This document shows, piece after piece, positions 31,120 to 40,762 of a stretch of DNA of 64,000 bases. A program made the position numbers and the translations under genes. Origin of the DNA: PALSA-350 sp963794165. GTDB taxonomy: Bacteria; Acidobacteriota; Terriglobia; Terriglobales; Acidobacteriaceae. A model generated the notes under the pieces. The model was not told where the DNA came from, did no database searches, and saw only the letters and a program-made list of their open reading frames with translations. The stretch is from the NCBI GenBank assembly GCA_963794165.1, contig CAWCCT010000007.1, positions 186,001-250,000 of the forward strand, written 5' to 3'. How positions within the stretch are numbered: the first letter of the stretch is position 1; each line of letters begins with the position of its first letter.

Positions 31120-31228
31120 AGCGGTTTCGCAATTACGTGGGCTGATAAAGATCGCGAGGAGTGGTTTTCATTGGGAGAAAACCACGAAAAGGTCGTTGGC
31201 TTCGGTCTACGCCAATTGCGAAACCGCT
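31120..31228. repeat. MITE-like repeat A, copy 2 (intact)
   Basis: The 109-bp element is bounded by AGCGGTTTCGCAATT and its complement AATTGCGAAACCGCT (15-bp terminal inverted repeats). It contains GGTTTTC-ATTGGGA-GAAAACC as an inner hairpin. It starts directly after the stop of the DJ-1-like gene and matches the interrupted copy at 18642-18853. It encodes nothing. Confidence 0.75.
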
Positions 31229-31386
31229 TAGCCGTGCAGGGCATCCACTGCGCCAGCCAAGGTGCCTCCACATCACCTTGGCTTCGCTGCTCTAAGATAC
31301 GCATTCTCAATCGCCGTTGAGGAAAAATTCGGAATATTGATTCGCCAGATTCTTTCAATTCATTCTTCTCTGGCTAAGGACACGAC

Positions 31387-32880
31387 ATGCGACCGAGACC
31401 CCGGAATGAGCTACTCCTGCTTGGCTGCACCCTTCTCGGCGGAACAGTGGCCTTCGCACAGTACAACCCACCAGCCACGCCTGCGCCGTACAACCCGATT
31501 GCTCTGGCCGATGTAACTGGAGCGCCAAGGGCAGCCGTCCAAGCCGGGCAGAACAACTATCAAACCCTGTCGCAAAATCCGTACCTCGGAGGAGTTCCGG
31601 CGGGAACACTCAGCGCGACGCCAGTGGAACTTTCCCTCGAAGACGCCGTCGCCCGTGGACTCAAGCAAAATCTCGGCGGCGTTTTGGCTACGGATGTCGT
31701 GACCGACGCGCGGGGACAGCGCTGGCAAGCGCTGAGTGAACTGCTACCCAACGTAGTCACCGATACCGGCTTCGGAGTTCATCAAATCAACGTAAAGGCG
31801 GACTTCGGTCTGACCATCCACGGAGAACCTCCGATCATTGGGCCATTTGGCTATTTCGACTCGCGGGCTTACCTCACGCAATCCGCTTTTGATTGGGGAT
31901 CCATCGAGCGAGCGCGATCTTCAAGGGCGCAGGTGAGCTCGGCGGAGTTCAGCTCCAAAGATGCACGTGAGATTGTCGTGCTGGTGATTGTCTCCAACTA
32001 TTTGCTGGTCATCGCCGACCAATCGGAAGTTGAGTCAGCCACATCGCAACGGGACACCGCCAAGGCACTCTTTCAACAGACCTCCGACCAGAAGACCGCA
32101 GGGCTGGCCCCGGCGGTGGACGTTCTCCGATCACAGGTGCAACTGCAGTCACGCGAACAGAAACTGATTGTCGCGCAAAATAATTTAGCCAAGCAGAAAT
32201 TGGTTTTGGCGCGAGCTATCGGCCTCCCTCTGGGGCAAAAGTTCGAGACTACCTCCCGCGTCCCTTACCGGGAGCTGACGCCGTCGAATCTCGATGACGC
32301 GATCCAAAGTGCCTACAGGACTCGCCCTGATTTTCAGAGCCAGATGAATCAGGTCCGGTCCGCTGAGCTTGCGAGAAAAGCTGCTTCTGCCGAGCGGTAT
32401 CCGTCGGTAGGGGTGGAGACCGACTATGGTCTCTCGGGGGTGAACCCGGGCTCGTCGCACGGCACCGTGGATGCGGCGGCTACGCTCCGCATTCCCATCT
32501 TTCAGGGGGGAAGAGTTCATGGGGATGTTCTCCGGGCCGATGCTTCGCTAAACAGGGAAAGGCAGCGGCTGGAAGACTTGCGGGCCAAGATCGACCAGGA
32601 GGTTCGCGACGCTTATCTGGATCTGGAATCGGCTGCACAAGAAGTTTCTGTCGAGAAAAGCGCGGTAGCGCTAGCCACTCAAAACCTGCAACAGTCGCGC
32701 GATCGATTCGTTTCAGGAGTTACCGACAACATTGAAGTGGTTCAAGCACAAGATGCGCTGGCAGTCGCTTCCGACGGCTACATTGCCAGTCTTTACAGCC
32801 ACAACGTGGCCAAAATATCTCTGGCAAGGGCGATCGGCGTCGCGGAATCAGGCTTTGCGGAATACATGGAGGGCAAATGA
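31387..32880 (+). CDS. TolC-family outer-membrane efflux protein, first gene of an EmrAB-type operon
   Basis: The 497-residue protein has a signal peptide (LLLLGCTLLGGTVAFAQ). A Pro-rich linker follows, then two outer-membrane-efflux repeats with long helices (LSLEDAVARGLKQNLGG; EVSVEKSAVALATQNLQQSRDRFVSGV; IEVVQAQDALAVA). Cys in the leader (LLLLGC) might be a lipobox, but the context is weak. Its stop overlaps the adaptor start (ATGA), so the three efflux genes 31387-35737 are translationally coupled. No palindromic promoter precedes it, so this second pump appears to be regulated differently from the one at 22.5-28.3 kb. Confidence 0.9.
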   Translation: MRPRPRNELLLLGCTLLGGTVAFAQYNPPATPAPYNPIALADVTGAPRAAVQAGQNNYQTLSQNPYLGGVPAGTLSATPVELSLEDAVARGLKQNLGGVLATDVVTDARGQRWQALSELLPNVVTDTGFGVHQINVKADFGLTIHGEPPIIGPFGYFDSRAYLTQSAFDWGSIERARSSRAQVSSAEFSSKDAREIVVLVIVSNYLLVIADQSEVESATSQRDTAKALFQQTSDQKTAGLAPAVDVLRSQVQLQSREQKLIVAQNNLAKQKLVLARAIGLPLGQKFETTSRVPYRELTPSNLDDAIQSAYRTRPDFQSQMNQVRSAELARKAASAERYPSVGVETDYGLSGVNPGSSHGTVDAAATLRIPIFQGGRVHGDVLRADASLNRERQRLEDLRAKIDQEVRDAYLDLESAAQEVSVEKSAVALATQNLQQSRDRFVSGVTDNIEVVQAQDALAVASDGYIASLYSHNVAKISLARAIGVAESGFAEYMEGK

Positions 32881-34139
32881 GTATGGCTGAACAAAACCAA
32901 GCAACGAACCCACCGCAAGGGCCAAACATACCAGGCAGCAGCGCCGCCGCAGCTGACCCGCTGATTTCGGCTTATCCGAAAAGGCGCTCTTACAAGCGTT
33001 TTATATTTCTTGCTGCGCTCGTTGTTCTGGTCGTTGCCGGTGCTTTCCTCTGGCACTATCTTTCCGGCTTCGAATCCACCGACGATGCGCAGGTGGACGT
33101 CCATCTTTATCCTGTCAGCGCTCGCATTTCCGGATATATCCAGGACGTCAACGTCGAGGACAACCAATGGGTCGAAGCCGGTTCCACACTGGTGAAAATC
33201 GATCCCAAAGACTATGAAGTCGCACTCGCAAGAGCCCAGGCAACTCTCGATACTTCAGAGGCGGCCGCGAAAAGCTCGAATATCGATGTGCCCATATCAT
33301 CCGTCGATACCTCAAGCCGATTGAAATCCACGTCCTCGGATATTAAGAATGCGGAAGCAGCGATCCAGGCAGCAGAAAAGCAAGTCGCCGCCGCCCACGC
33401 CCGCGTTTTGGAAGCGCAAGCGCAAGGTGTAAAGACTCAAGATGACGTAACACGCTATCGCTTGCTGCTCGCCAAGGAGGAGGTACCAAAGCAAGTTTAC
33501 GACCATGCTTATGCCGCCGCAGCGACCGATGTTGCCGCCGTAGCTGCAGCAGAAGCAGATGAGGCCACAGCGCAACAAGCCGTTCAGGAAGCGCACAGCC
33601 GCCTGACTGAGGCTGAGGCACACTACGAAGATGCCCAAGCCGGGCCACAACGCGTCGCCTCAACGCGCGCCAAAGCTCTTTCCGCGATGGCGGACGTACA
33701 CCAGAAAAGAGCGGCGGTCGAACAAGCGGAGTTGAATCTGGGATACACGAAAATATATGCGCCTGTCGCCGGAGAGGTCACGAAAAAGGTTGTCGTCGGA
33801 TTGAACGTCGAACCGGGGGAGCAGATGCTCACTGTGGTTCCCCTGGATCAGGTGTGGATCACCGCAAACTTCAAAGAGACCCAACTCAAACACATGCGCG
33901 TGGGCCAGAAAGCAAAGATCAAGCTCGACTCGAACGGCCGCTCGTACCGCGGTCATGTCGATAGCATTGCGGGAGCAACGGGGCCCATCTTCAGCTTGCT
34001 GCCGCCCGAAAACGCGACCGGCAACTACGTGAAAATCGTTCAGCGGGTACCGGTAAAGATTGTTCTGGAGCCGGGCGAAAACCAGGACCGCGCGCTTCGG
34101 CCAGGTATGAATGTCGAAGCGAAAGTGTATCTGCGATGA
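32877..34139 (+). CDS. HlyD/EmrA-family membrane fusion protein
   Basis: The 420-residue protein has a cytoplasmic N-terminus, one membrane helix (about 42-62: RFIFLAALVVLVVAGAFLW) and DDAQVDVHLYPVSARISGYI, typical of EmrA. A long Ala/Glu-rich coiled-coil hairpin (about 110-280), then GYTKIYAPVAGEVTKKVV and WITANFKETQLKHMRVGQ, complete the fold. It overlaps both neighbours by four bases. It links the MFS pump to the outer-membrane channel. Confidence 0.93.
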   Translation: MSMAEQNQATNPPQGPNIPGSSAAAADPLISAYPKRRSYKRFIFLAALVVLVVAGAFLWHYLSGFESTDDAQVDVHLYPVSARISGYIQDVNVEDNQWVEAGSTLVKIDPKDYEVALARAQATLDTSEAAAKSSNIDVPISSVDTSSRLKSTSSDIKNAEAAIQAAEKQVAAAHARVLEAQAQGVKTQDDVTRYRLLLAKEEVPKQVYDHAYAAAATDVAAVAAAEADEATAQQAVQEAHSRLTEAEAHYEDAQAGPQRVASTRAKALSAMADVHQKRAAVEQAELNLGYTKIYAPVAGEVTKKVVVGLNVEPGEQMLTVVPLDQVWITANFKETQLKHMRVGQKAKIKLDSNGRSYRGHVDSIAGATGPIFSLLPPENATGNYVKIVQRVPVKIVLEPGENQDRALRPGMNVEAKVYLR

Positions 34140-35737
34140 GCGCGACGGCGCTGACTCTTCCGTCGGAGCAGGCCGTTTGGCGCCCCAAGGTAAATCCCTG
34201 GGCGATTGCCGCCACCGTGTCGATGGCGGCGTTTATCGAAGTCCTGGACACCAGCGTTGCCAACGTTGCCTTGCCTTACATCGCCGGAGGTCTGGGGGCG
34301 AGCTACGACGACAGCACCTGGGTGCTTACCTCGTACCTGGCTGCGAACGCGATCGTCCTACCCATCAGCGGATGGCTCGCGGAGTTGATTGGCCGCAAGC
34401 GGTACTTCATGATGTCGCTGGCGATTTTCACGATAAGTTCGCTGCTTTGCGGGCTAGCGCCCAATCTGCCGATGTTGCTGTTGTTTCGGGCTTTTCAAGG
34501 CGTCGGTGGCGGCGGGCTGCAACCGATGGCACAAGCCATTCTCAACGATACGTTTCCTCCGGAGCAGCGCGGCTCGGCGTTTGCTGTTTACGGCATTACT
34601 GCAGTTCTCGCCCCCACCGTCGGCCCGATGTTGGGAGGCTGGATCACTGACAGCTATTCCTGGCGCTGGATATTTTTCATCACCCTGCCCGTGGTCCTGC
34701 TCGCTCTTTATTTGACTTACACCCTGGTCGAAGATCCGCCGTTCCTCCGTCGCATAAAGAGCGGGGGTATCCGGGTGGACTACATCGGAATATCCATGCT
34801 GACGCTGGGAGTCGGTTCACTGCAAGTGGTTCTGGACAAGGGGCAGGAAGACGATTGGTTCGGCTCGCATTTCATCACCACCCTGGCGATAACCGCAACG
34901 GTTTGCCTGATCTCGTTGGTCATCTGGGAATGGTTTCGCAAAGACCCGATCATCGACGTCCGCATGTTCAAGAGCTTCAACTTCGCGGCGGCGAACCTGA
35001 TGATGTTCATGATGGGCTTCATGCTCTTCAGCACCCTGGTCTTGATCCCGGAGTTTCTGCAGACACTCATGGGTTACACCGCAGAGCTTGCGGGACTCGT
35101 CCTGTCCGGCGGCGGGGTCATCTTGCTGGTGATGATGCCCATCGTCGGCCGGCTTACCTCAAAGATTCAAGCCCGATGGTTGATCGCGACGGGATGGCTG
35201 TGCATGGCCATTGGGCTGTTCTATTGCGCGCACAAAATTGATTTGTTCGTCAGCTTCAAGTTCGCCATGTGGCTGCGCGTCGCCCAGGTGGTAGGAATCG
35301 GATTTCTATTTGTCCCGATCACGGCAGCGGGTTACATCGGAGTTCCTCCAGAGAAAGGCAATAGCGTCTCCGGCATGATCAATTTCATGCGCAACATCGG
35401 CGGCAGTATTGGAACTTCCGTTGTGACCACCATGATTGCCCGGCGGGCTCAATATCACCAGCAAATCCTCATCGCCCACATCACTCCCGATTCACCTGCT
35501 TATCGGTCCGCACTCCGTGCGCTGAGCTCAAAAATCGCGCACTCCGGCCTTCGAGCCGCGGACGCCCACGACCAGGCAATTGCGAGATTCTACGAATTGG
35601 TGCATCGACAAGGCGGCGCGCTGTCCTATATGGATATCTTTTGGGTCCTGGGCGTGCTCTGCTCCATCATGTTTGTTCTTGCGTTTTTCTTGAAGAAGAA
35701 TGATCCAGGAGCGGGCGGGGATGTTGCGGTGGGTTGA
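34136..35737 (+). CDS. MFS drug:proton antiporter, DHA2 family (EmrB/QacA-like)
   Basis: The 533-residue protein has 14 predicted membrane helices. It carries DHA2 motifs: LDTSVANVALPYIAGGLGAS (motif D1-like), WLAELIGRKRYFMMSLAIF (motif A), RAFQGVGGGGLQPMAQAIL (motif B), and GPMLGGWITDSYSWRWIFFI (motif C). It would export hydrophobic toxic compounds across the inner membrane with the adaptor and channel encoded upstream. Four-base overlap with the adaptor gene. Substrates unknown. Confidence 0.94.
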   Translation: MSATALTLPSEQAVWRPKVNPWAIAATVSMAAFIEVLDTSVANVALPYIAGGLGASYDDSTWVLTSYLAANAIVLPISGWLAELIGRKRYFMMSLAIFTISSLLCGLAPNLPMLLLFRAFQGVGGGGLQPMAQAILNDTFPPEQRGSAFAVYGITAVLAPTVGPMLGGWITDSYSWRWIFFITLPVVLLALYLTYTLVEDPPFLRRIKSGGIRVDYIGISMLTLGVGSLQVVLDKGQEDDWFGSHFITTLAITATVCLISLVIWEWFRKDPIIDVRMFKSFNFAAANLMMFMMGFMLFSTLVLIPEFLQTLMGYTAELAGLVLSGGGVILLVMMPIVGRLTSKIQARWLIATGWLCMAIGLFYCAHKIDLFVSFKFAMWLRVAQVVGIGFLFVPITAAGYIGVPPEKGNSVSGMINFMRNIGGSIGTSVVTTMIARRAQYHQQILIAHITPDSPAYRSALRALSSKIAHSGLRAADAHDQAIARFYELVHRQGGALSYMDIFWVLGVLCSIMFVLAFFLKKNDPGAGGDVAVG

Positions 35738-35739
35738 GG

Positions 35740-36408
35740 ATGAACGCAATGATTAACGCCATAACAATTGAGCGCGAGTTCGGCTGCGGAGCATCCGAAA
35801 TTGCCAGTTTGGTCGCCAGCCGCCTCGGATGGAATCTGTGGGACGAACGGTTGACACAGGAAATTGCGCGACTGACCGAGAGTACACCAGAGGCGGTCGA
35901 GCGGAGAGAGTGGCGAAGCGATCCTGTCGTGTACAGGGTTTTCCAGGCCTTTCTACGGGGCGGGTTTGAAGGAGGCTTGCCGCCCACCAACCGGCTGCAT
36001 TTCCTCGATGCGCGCCGGATCGCCGCCGTTTCAGAAACAGCGGTCAAGACCGCGCTTTCCAACGCTCCGTCGGTGATTGTCGGCCGAGGTTCGCAGTTTT
36101 TTCTCCGTAATCGCAAGGACGTCTTTCATGTATTTCTCTATGCATCTCGCGATCAAAAGATCCGCAGACTGATCGCCAAAGGAGAAACTCAGGACAAGGC
36201 AATCGAGCTGGTCGACACAACGGACAAAGCGCGCGCCGCGTTCGTCCGGGAGTATCTCGGGCTGCAATGGCAGGAACCCCACCTATACCACGCAATGTTC
36301 AATACCGAGATGGGCGAGTCCTGCACGGCCACGATGCTGGTTGAGTGTGTCCAACAGTTCGAGCGTGGTGAGCAGTCTCCATGGCCGGAGCAACGGAGTC
36401 AGGCGTGA
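35740..36408 (+). CDS. Cytidylate-kinase-like family protein
   Basis: The ATG at 35740 is used; a TTG at 35734 overlaps the MFS stop and an ATG at 35749 is also possible. The 222-residue protein begins with ITIEREFGCGASEIASLVASRLGWNLWDERL, the altered P-loop and following helix of the cytidylate-kinase-like family. It continues SVIVGRGSQFFLRNRKDVFHVFLYASRDQKIRRL, matching the 'GRG...' and lid region. Nucleotide-kinase activity is likely but the substrate is not known. Placement as the last gene of an efflux operon is unusual. Its stop directly abuts that of the convergent kinase gene. Confidence 0.8.
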   Translation: MNAMINAITIEREFGCGASEIASLVASRLGWNLWDERLTQEIARLTESTPEAVERREWRSDPVVYRVFQAFLRGGFEGGLPPTNRLHFLDARRIAAVSETAVKTALSNAPSVIVGRGSQFFLRNRKDVFHVFLYASRDQKIRRLIAKGETQDKAIELVDTTDKARAAFVREYLGLQWQEPHLYHAMFNTEMGESCTATMLVECVQQFERGEQSPWPEQRSQA

Positions 36409-39400
36409 CTACGCATTTTGTCCGGTATCTGCCGTGCGGGAACGGTATATCGAAGCCTCGGTCGCTTCGGTTGTGTTCGGCGCGGAGTTCACCGGAAAGA
36501 AGAGCTGAAAGACCGTTCCGCAGCCAGGCTTGCTGCGCACCGCTAAGACCGCCCGGTGATTGTCAAGAATACCCTTTGACACCCACAAGCCCAGGCCCGT
36601 TCCCACCTCCCCTTTGGTGGTAAAGAAAGGACGGAAGAGCTTATTTAAAGTCTCCTTATCCATGCCCGTCCCCGTATCGGCAATCGTGACACGGACTCTC
36701 TCAGCGCCTCCGGGGTTCTGTGACGGTCGTATCGTTACGATCAGGCGGCCGTGGGCCGACAATGCGTCAATCGCATTGCCGATTAGATTGGTGAACACTT
36801 GTTGTATTTCCCCTGGCATGCACAATACCGGGGGCGCCGTTCTATAGCGACGCTCCAGCCGGATTTCGCCGGTCTTGATGCGTGTCTCGTGAAAGAAGAG
36901 CACCGACTCCAGAACTTCTTCCAGCGGCGTGTATATGGGAGAAGTTCGCTGGCGGTAAAATTTGAGGCTTCGTGCGGCAATATGCGATAGGCGCTGCAAC
37001 TCCTTATCCGCGATGGTCAACAGATCTCGCGCTTTTCCCGTCAACCCATCGTCCATTCTGGCTAGATAAAGCACATTCGTGACTGCTTCCAGCGGATTGT
37101 TGATCTCGTGCGAGATGCTCACCGCAAGGCGCCCCGCAGCGGCCAGTTGCTCCGACCGCCGCAGTACTTGTTCTGCTTTCCGGCTGTCAGTCGAATCCTG
37201 TACATAGACCGCGAGTCCCTCGCCCGGTTGCGGGAATGCGCGGTGCCGGTACCATCGCGCCCACGGCTCAAAGTAGTACTCAAACTCCACAGCAACCCGC
37301 TGCTCCATGGCGCGGCGGTAACTGGTCTCCAGGAGCGAGCCCACGACCTGGGGATACAGCTGCCATAATTGTTTCCCCAATTGCTCTACTCCACGAAGCC
37401 TGGTCATTTCGTGCGCGGCCGGATTCATGTAAGTGATGTGAAAGGTCGCGTCGAATAAGAAGAACGCTTCGGGAGTATGCTCCAAAACCTCCAGTGCGAG
37501 TTGCTGAGCCTTCCTCATTGCTTTGGTCAGCTCGACTTCCTGCTCAAAGGCCTTCCGCCGCAGGCGGGCCAGTTTGAGGTGCGTCTCCACCCTGGCGATG
37601 AGCTCACGCGCAGTGAACGGCTTGGTCAGATAATCATCCGGACTCGCCTTCAGGCCTTCGATGACCGCCTCCTCGCCTGCACGCGCCGACAGCATGATCA
37701 CGGGGAGTGTCCTGGTTGCGGGATGATGCCGCAGCGCGGAGAGCAGCGCAAAACCATCCATCTCCGGCATCATCAAGTCGGTCAACACCAGATCCGGGTG
37801 GCAGTGGATAGCCTGCTCCAGAGCTACCTTGCCATTTTCCGCTGTCACTACCTGGAAGTGCCGGCTGAGCAGTCCGCCAACATACTCCCGCATATCGGAG
37901 TTATCGTCTACCAGCAGGATTCTGGGTCTCAGCGCCGCAACGGCGTCAGCGGGGTTAGCACGATGGCCATCGGTGTGAGCGTGTATCTCATTTGCTGAAT
38001 GCTGCTGCGGCAGCCAGCTCAGCGCCTCCTGCACATATTCGATCGCAGATTCGGCAACCGCAACAGGGTTTGCCGAACTGGTGAAAATAGAGTCGTGCTT
38101 CAAGTGTGTCTGTCCGAAGGGCACGAATACAGTGAAAGTGGTTCCCTTGCCGAGCGCACTCTCCACCCCGATCGAACCGCCATGCATCTCCACCAATTCC
38201 CGCGCCAGTGCGAGGCCGATACCGCTGCCTTCATGGCTCCGCCGGCGTGCGTTCTCGATCCGGCTGAATCGATCAAATATATGGGGAAGATCCTCGGCGG
38301 AGATTCCTGTCCCGGTATCCGTCACAGAAAGTTCTGCGCCTGCTCCGCGGGCACGCAGGCGCACACGAATCTCTCCTTCGAAGGTCGACTTCAGAGCGTT
38401 GGAGAGGAGATTGAGAATCACCTTCTCCCACTTCTCCTGGTCCACGTAAACCAGCTCCGGCAGCGGCGGACAATCCACGGTCAGTTTTAACCCGGCTCGC
38501 TCCACGGCCGCGCGAAAGACGCTGGCCAGCTCCATTGTCAACAAGGAAAGATCCGTCGCCTGGTAGGTTGCACGGAGACGCCCGGCCTCGAAGCGGGAGA
38601 AATCCAGCAGCGCGTTCACTAATTTCAGTAATCGCATCGCGTTGCGGTGGAGCAGCTCCACTGAGGCAGCCGTAGGAGCTGTTCCACTTTGCAGAGCATC
38701 TTCCAACGGGCCCAGCATCAGCGTGAGAGGGGTCCTTAGTTCATGGCTCACATTGCTGAAGAAGGTGGTTTTTGCGCGGTCTAGTTGGGCTAGTGCTGCG
38801 GCTCGCTCTCTCTCTTCTTCAAATGCGCGCGAGCTGGCAAAGCTCGCGGCGATCTGTCCGGCAACAAGGTCCAAAAAACCGGCATAGCCCTCGTCGAGCT
38901 GCCGGTAGGGATTCAGCGCGGCGATCAGGATTCCTGCGGGCTTCTCTAGTCCTTGCCTGACGATAGGAACCAGACGCGCCTTGGTGGGCGCCACCCCCCA
39001 TACGCCCACCGGCAGGTCGCCGAAGTGCCTGGATAGTCCCTCTATTGTGACTGCGGACTTTTTCTCCAGAACCTCTTTGACCGGCCACACCGCTGGCTCT
39101 TCATCGAGAGCGATCACTTGGGCCGCAGCCGGGTGGCCTGCCTCGACACCGGTACAACAAACCAGGTGCAGACGTTCTCCGCTTTCATCCAGTAGATACG
39201 TCAGCGTGAATGGGAGATCCCTTTCGTCGGCCTCAAGTCCGCGTTTGATCAAAAGCGACAACTGTCCGGTAATCGTTTCTCCAAGGATGGATGCGAGTGT
39301 CCGCAGCAACATCACCTGCCGCTCGCCGATCACTCGTGCGGTCTCTTCGATGACTACACAAAGCAGCCCCGCGATCTCTCCATCTGGCGGAGTCAGCGGG

Positions 39401-39846
39401 CTGTAGGAGAAGGTGTGGTAGGTCTCCTCGGTGTAGTCATTCCGTTCCAGAAAGAGGAGCAGTTCCTCATCCCAGGAGGCCTCCTGTGTCTCAAAAACCC
39501 GCTGGACGCGCGGACCGATGTCAGCCCAGATTTCCGACCATACCTCGGATGCCGGCCGGCCCAGTGCCCAAGGGTGCTTCTTGCCCAAGGTCATGCGAGC
39601 GTATGCATCGTTATAGATAAATGTGAGCTCCGGTCCCCATCCCATCCACATGGCGAAGCGGGAGGTCAGCAGGATGCGAACCACCATCTTGAGGCTCTCG
39701 GGCCATTGCGCGGCAGGCCCCAATGGTGTCGTGCCCCAGTCGAATGTGCTAACCAGGCTGGCCATATCCGGCGGTGAGCCGGACACCCCGGTGGCAACCG
39801 GGTTTTTGCTCTCGGGTTCAGTGATATCGCGCGGCATGGGATTCAT
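36409..39846 (-). CDS. Giant hybrid sensor kinase with two complete kinase modules
   Basis: The 1145-residue soluble protein has, in order: PAS-like domain (about 30-165), GAF domain (about 180-345), HisKA (NVSHELRTPLTL, H368), HATPase (NLLSNALKSTF, DTGTGIS, GSGIGLALARELV; to about 590), receiver (ILLVDDNSDMREY, D690 in LVLTDLMMPEMDG, LTKPF), PAS (EHTPEAFFLFDATFHITYMN), second HisKA (VSISHEINNPLEAV, H913) and second HATPase (NLIGNAIDAL, DTGTGM, FFTTKGEVGTGLGL). Both kinase cores look intact. No output domain is present, so a separate regulator must receive the signal. The convergent neighbour ends at the adjacent base. Confidence 0.9.
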   Translation of the reverse strand: MNPMPRDITEPESKNPVATGVSGSPPDMASLVSTFDWGTTPLGPAAQWPESLKMVVRILLTSRFAMWMGWGPELTFIYNDAYARMTLGKKHPWALGRPASEVWSEIWADIGPRVQRVFETQEASWDEELLLFLERNDYTEETYHTFSYSPLTPPDGEIAGLLCVVIEETARVIGERQVMLLRTLASILGETITGQLSLLIKRGLEADERDLPFTLTYLLDESGERLHLVCCTGVEAGHPAAAQVIALDEEPAVWPVKEVLEKKSAVTIEGLSRHFGDLPVGVWGVAPTKARLVPIVRQGLEKPAGILIAALNPYRQLDEGYAGFLDLVAGQIAASFASSRAFEEERERAAALAQLDRAKTTFFSNVSHELRTPLTLMLGPLEDALQSGTAPTAASVELLHRNAMRLLKLVNALLDFSRFEAGRLRATYQATDLSLLTMELASVFRAAVERAGLKLTVDCPPLPELVYVDQEKWEKVILNLLSNALKSTFEGEIRVRLRARGAGAELSVTDTGTGISAEDLPHIFDRFSRIENARRRSHEGSGIGLALARELVEMHGGSIGVESALGKGTTFTVFVPFGQTHLKHDSIFTSSANPVAVAESAIEYVQEALSWLPQQHSANEIHAHTDGHRANPADAVAALRPRILLVDDNSDMREYVGGLLSRHFQVVTAENGKVALEQAIHCHPDLVLTDLMMPEMDGFALLSALRHHPATRTLPVIMLSARAGEEAVIEGLKASPDDYLTKPFTARELIARVETHLKLARLRRKAFEQEVELTKAMRKAQQLALEVLEHTPEAFFLFDATFHITYMNPAAHEMTRLRGVEQLGKQLWQLYPQVVGSLLETSYRRAMEQRVAVEFEYYFEPWARWYRHRAFPQPGEGLAVYVQDSTDSRKAEQVLRRSEQLAAAGRLAVSISHEINNPLEAVTNVLYLARMDDGLTGKARDLLTIADKELQRLSHIAARSLKFYRQRTSPIYTPLEEVLESVLFFHETRIKTGEIRLERRYRTAPPVLCMPGEIQQVFTNLIGNAIDALSAHGRLIVTIRPSQNPGGAERVRVTIADTGTGMDKETLNKLFRPFFTTKGEVGTGLGLWVSKGILDNHRAVLAVRSKPGCGTVFQLFFPVNSAPNTTEATEASIYRSRTADTGQNA

Positions 39847-40279
39847 TCTGGCAATCGCAACGGACTTGCCCAGATTTGCCTGTTTCCTTCAGGCGGGGTG
39901 ATTTGTCGGTGGGGGATCGCGGCGCTACTCACGAATTTGAATTCTTATGGAGAAATGCATCCGGGCTCCCAGAGCCTATCTTATCGTCCGGAGATTGGCC
40001 AGCTTTGGCGTCAAATGGCACACTTTATAACTGGAACGATAAGACAACCGTGCGTTCGCTCTCGAGTCCCTCGATCAGCCGGGCGGACGCAAGTAGAGGC
40101 CCTTTTTAGCAGGTCGTACTTGCGATGTTTCGTAGTCAAGACGTCATTCGGGTGATGGTCGACCGAGCTCGCTTCAATACGATGGCGATTGCCCCAGGGC
40201 ACATCCCCGACGTCAACTGCGCCTGAATCGTGGCTCGATCACCCAAATCCAGATGTTGAAAACTCTTTCCCATATGCAA
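39847..40279. other. Intergenic stretch without recognised features
   Basis: No frame with a ribosome binding site and plausible composition was found. The stretch must contain the promoter of the large sensor kinase. I saw no repeat or hairpin of note. Confidence 0.5.
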
Positions 40280-40471
40280 CTATCCCCTAAAGCGAAATGT
40301 TGCACTTGTACCTTGAACCCACCGAGGCTTGGCTTTGGTGTAGGCGGCGGAGTCGGGGTTGAGGCCGACGGCTTCGGCGGCTTGACGGTCGGTCATGGCG
40401 CCAGAGAGGACCTGGCGGGCAAAGGCTATTTCCTGATCGGTGATGGGGTCGCTGACTTTATTTTTGGGCAT
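40280..40471 (-). pseudogene. Truncated copy of the terminase-small-subunit-like gene
   Basis: The first 49 residues (MPKNKVSDPITDQEIAFARQ, then the HTH segment AMTDRQAAEAVGLNPDSAAY) are nearly identical to the intact protein encoded at 47742-48560. After TKAKPR the sequence diverges abruptly at 40325, runs 15 unrelated codons and stops. It keeps the same upstream region as the intact gene. It is best seen as the broken 3' part of a segmental duplication. Confidence 0.75.
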
Positions 40472-40762
40472 AGGTGGCTCCGGGAATTTGAGAGAAGTCA
40501 GGGCAGAGGTTTCTAAGGTGCATGGAGGCGCGGTGGGGTGCACAAAAAATCCCGCGGCCGCGGGAGGGTTGGATTGCCTTATTTGTGGACAGGGATCAGA
40601 TGGAACACCGGATAGCGGTGAAGCTGTCCTTCGCTCGCGCCTAAGGCCGAACCTACCGGCAACTACCGACCGGCGAGCGGGACGCGAGAGTCCGCCGGCT
40701 GCCGAAATCCTCTCCTAACAGTATACAGCGCTGCGGGATCGGGTTTGGCTGCCGAGACTCTT
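40326..40762 (+). repeat. Direct repeat, left copy (437 bp)
   Basis: This segment matches 48415-48853 in the same orientation at roughly 90 percent by eye. It covers the first 49 codons of the terminase-like gene and about 290 bases upstream, including CAAAAAATCCCGCGG, CTGTCCTTCGCTCGCGCC and CAGTATACAGCGCT. It ends exactly at the stop codon of the response regulator gene. An inner GC palindrome CCCGCGGCCGCGGG lies at 40551-40564. Confidence 0.85.
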
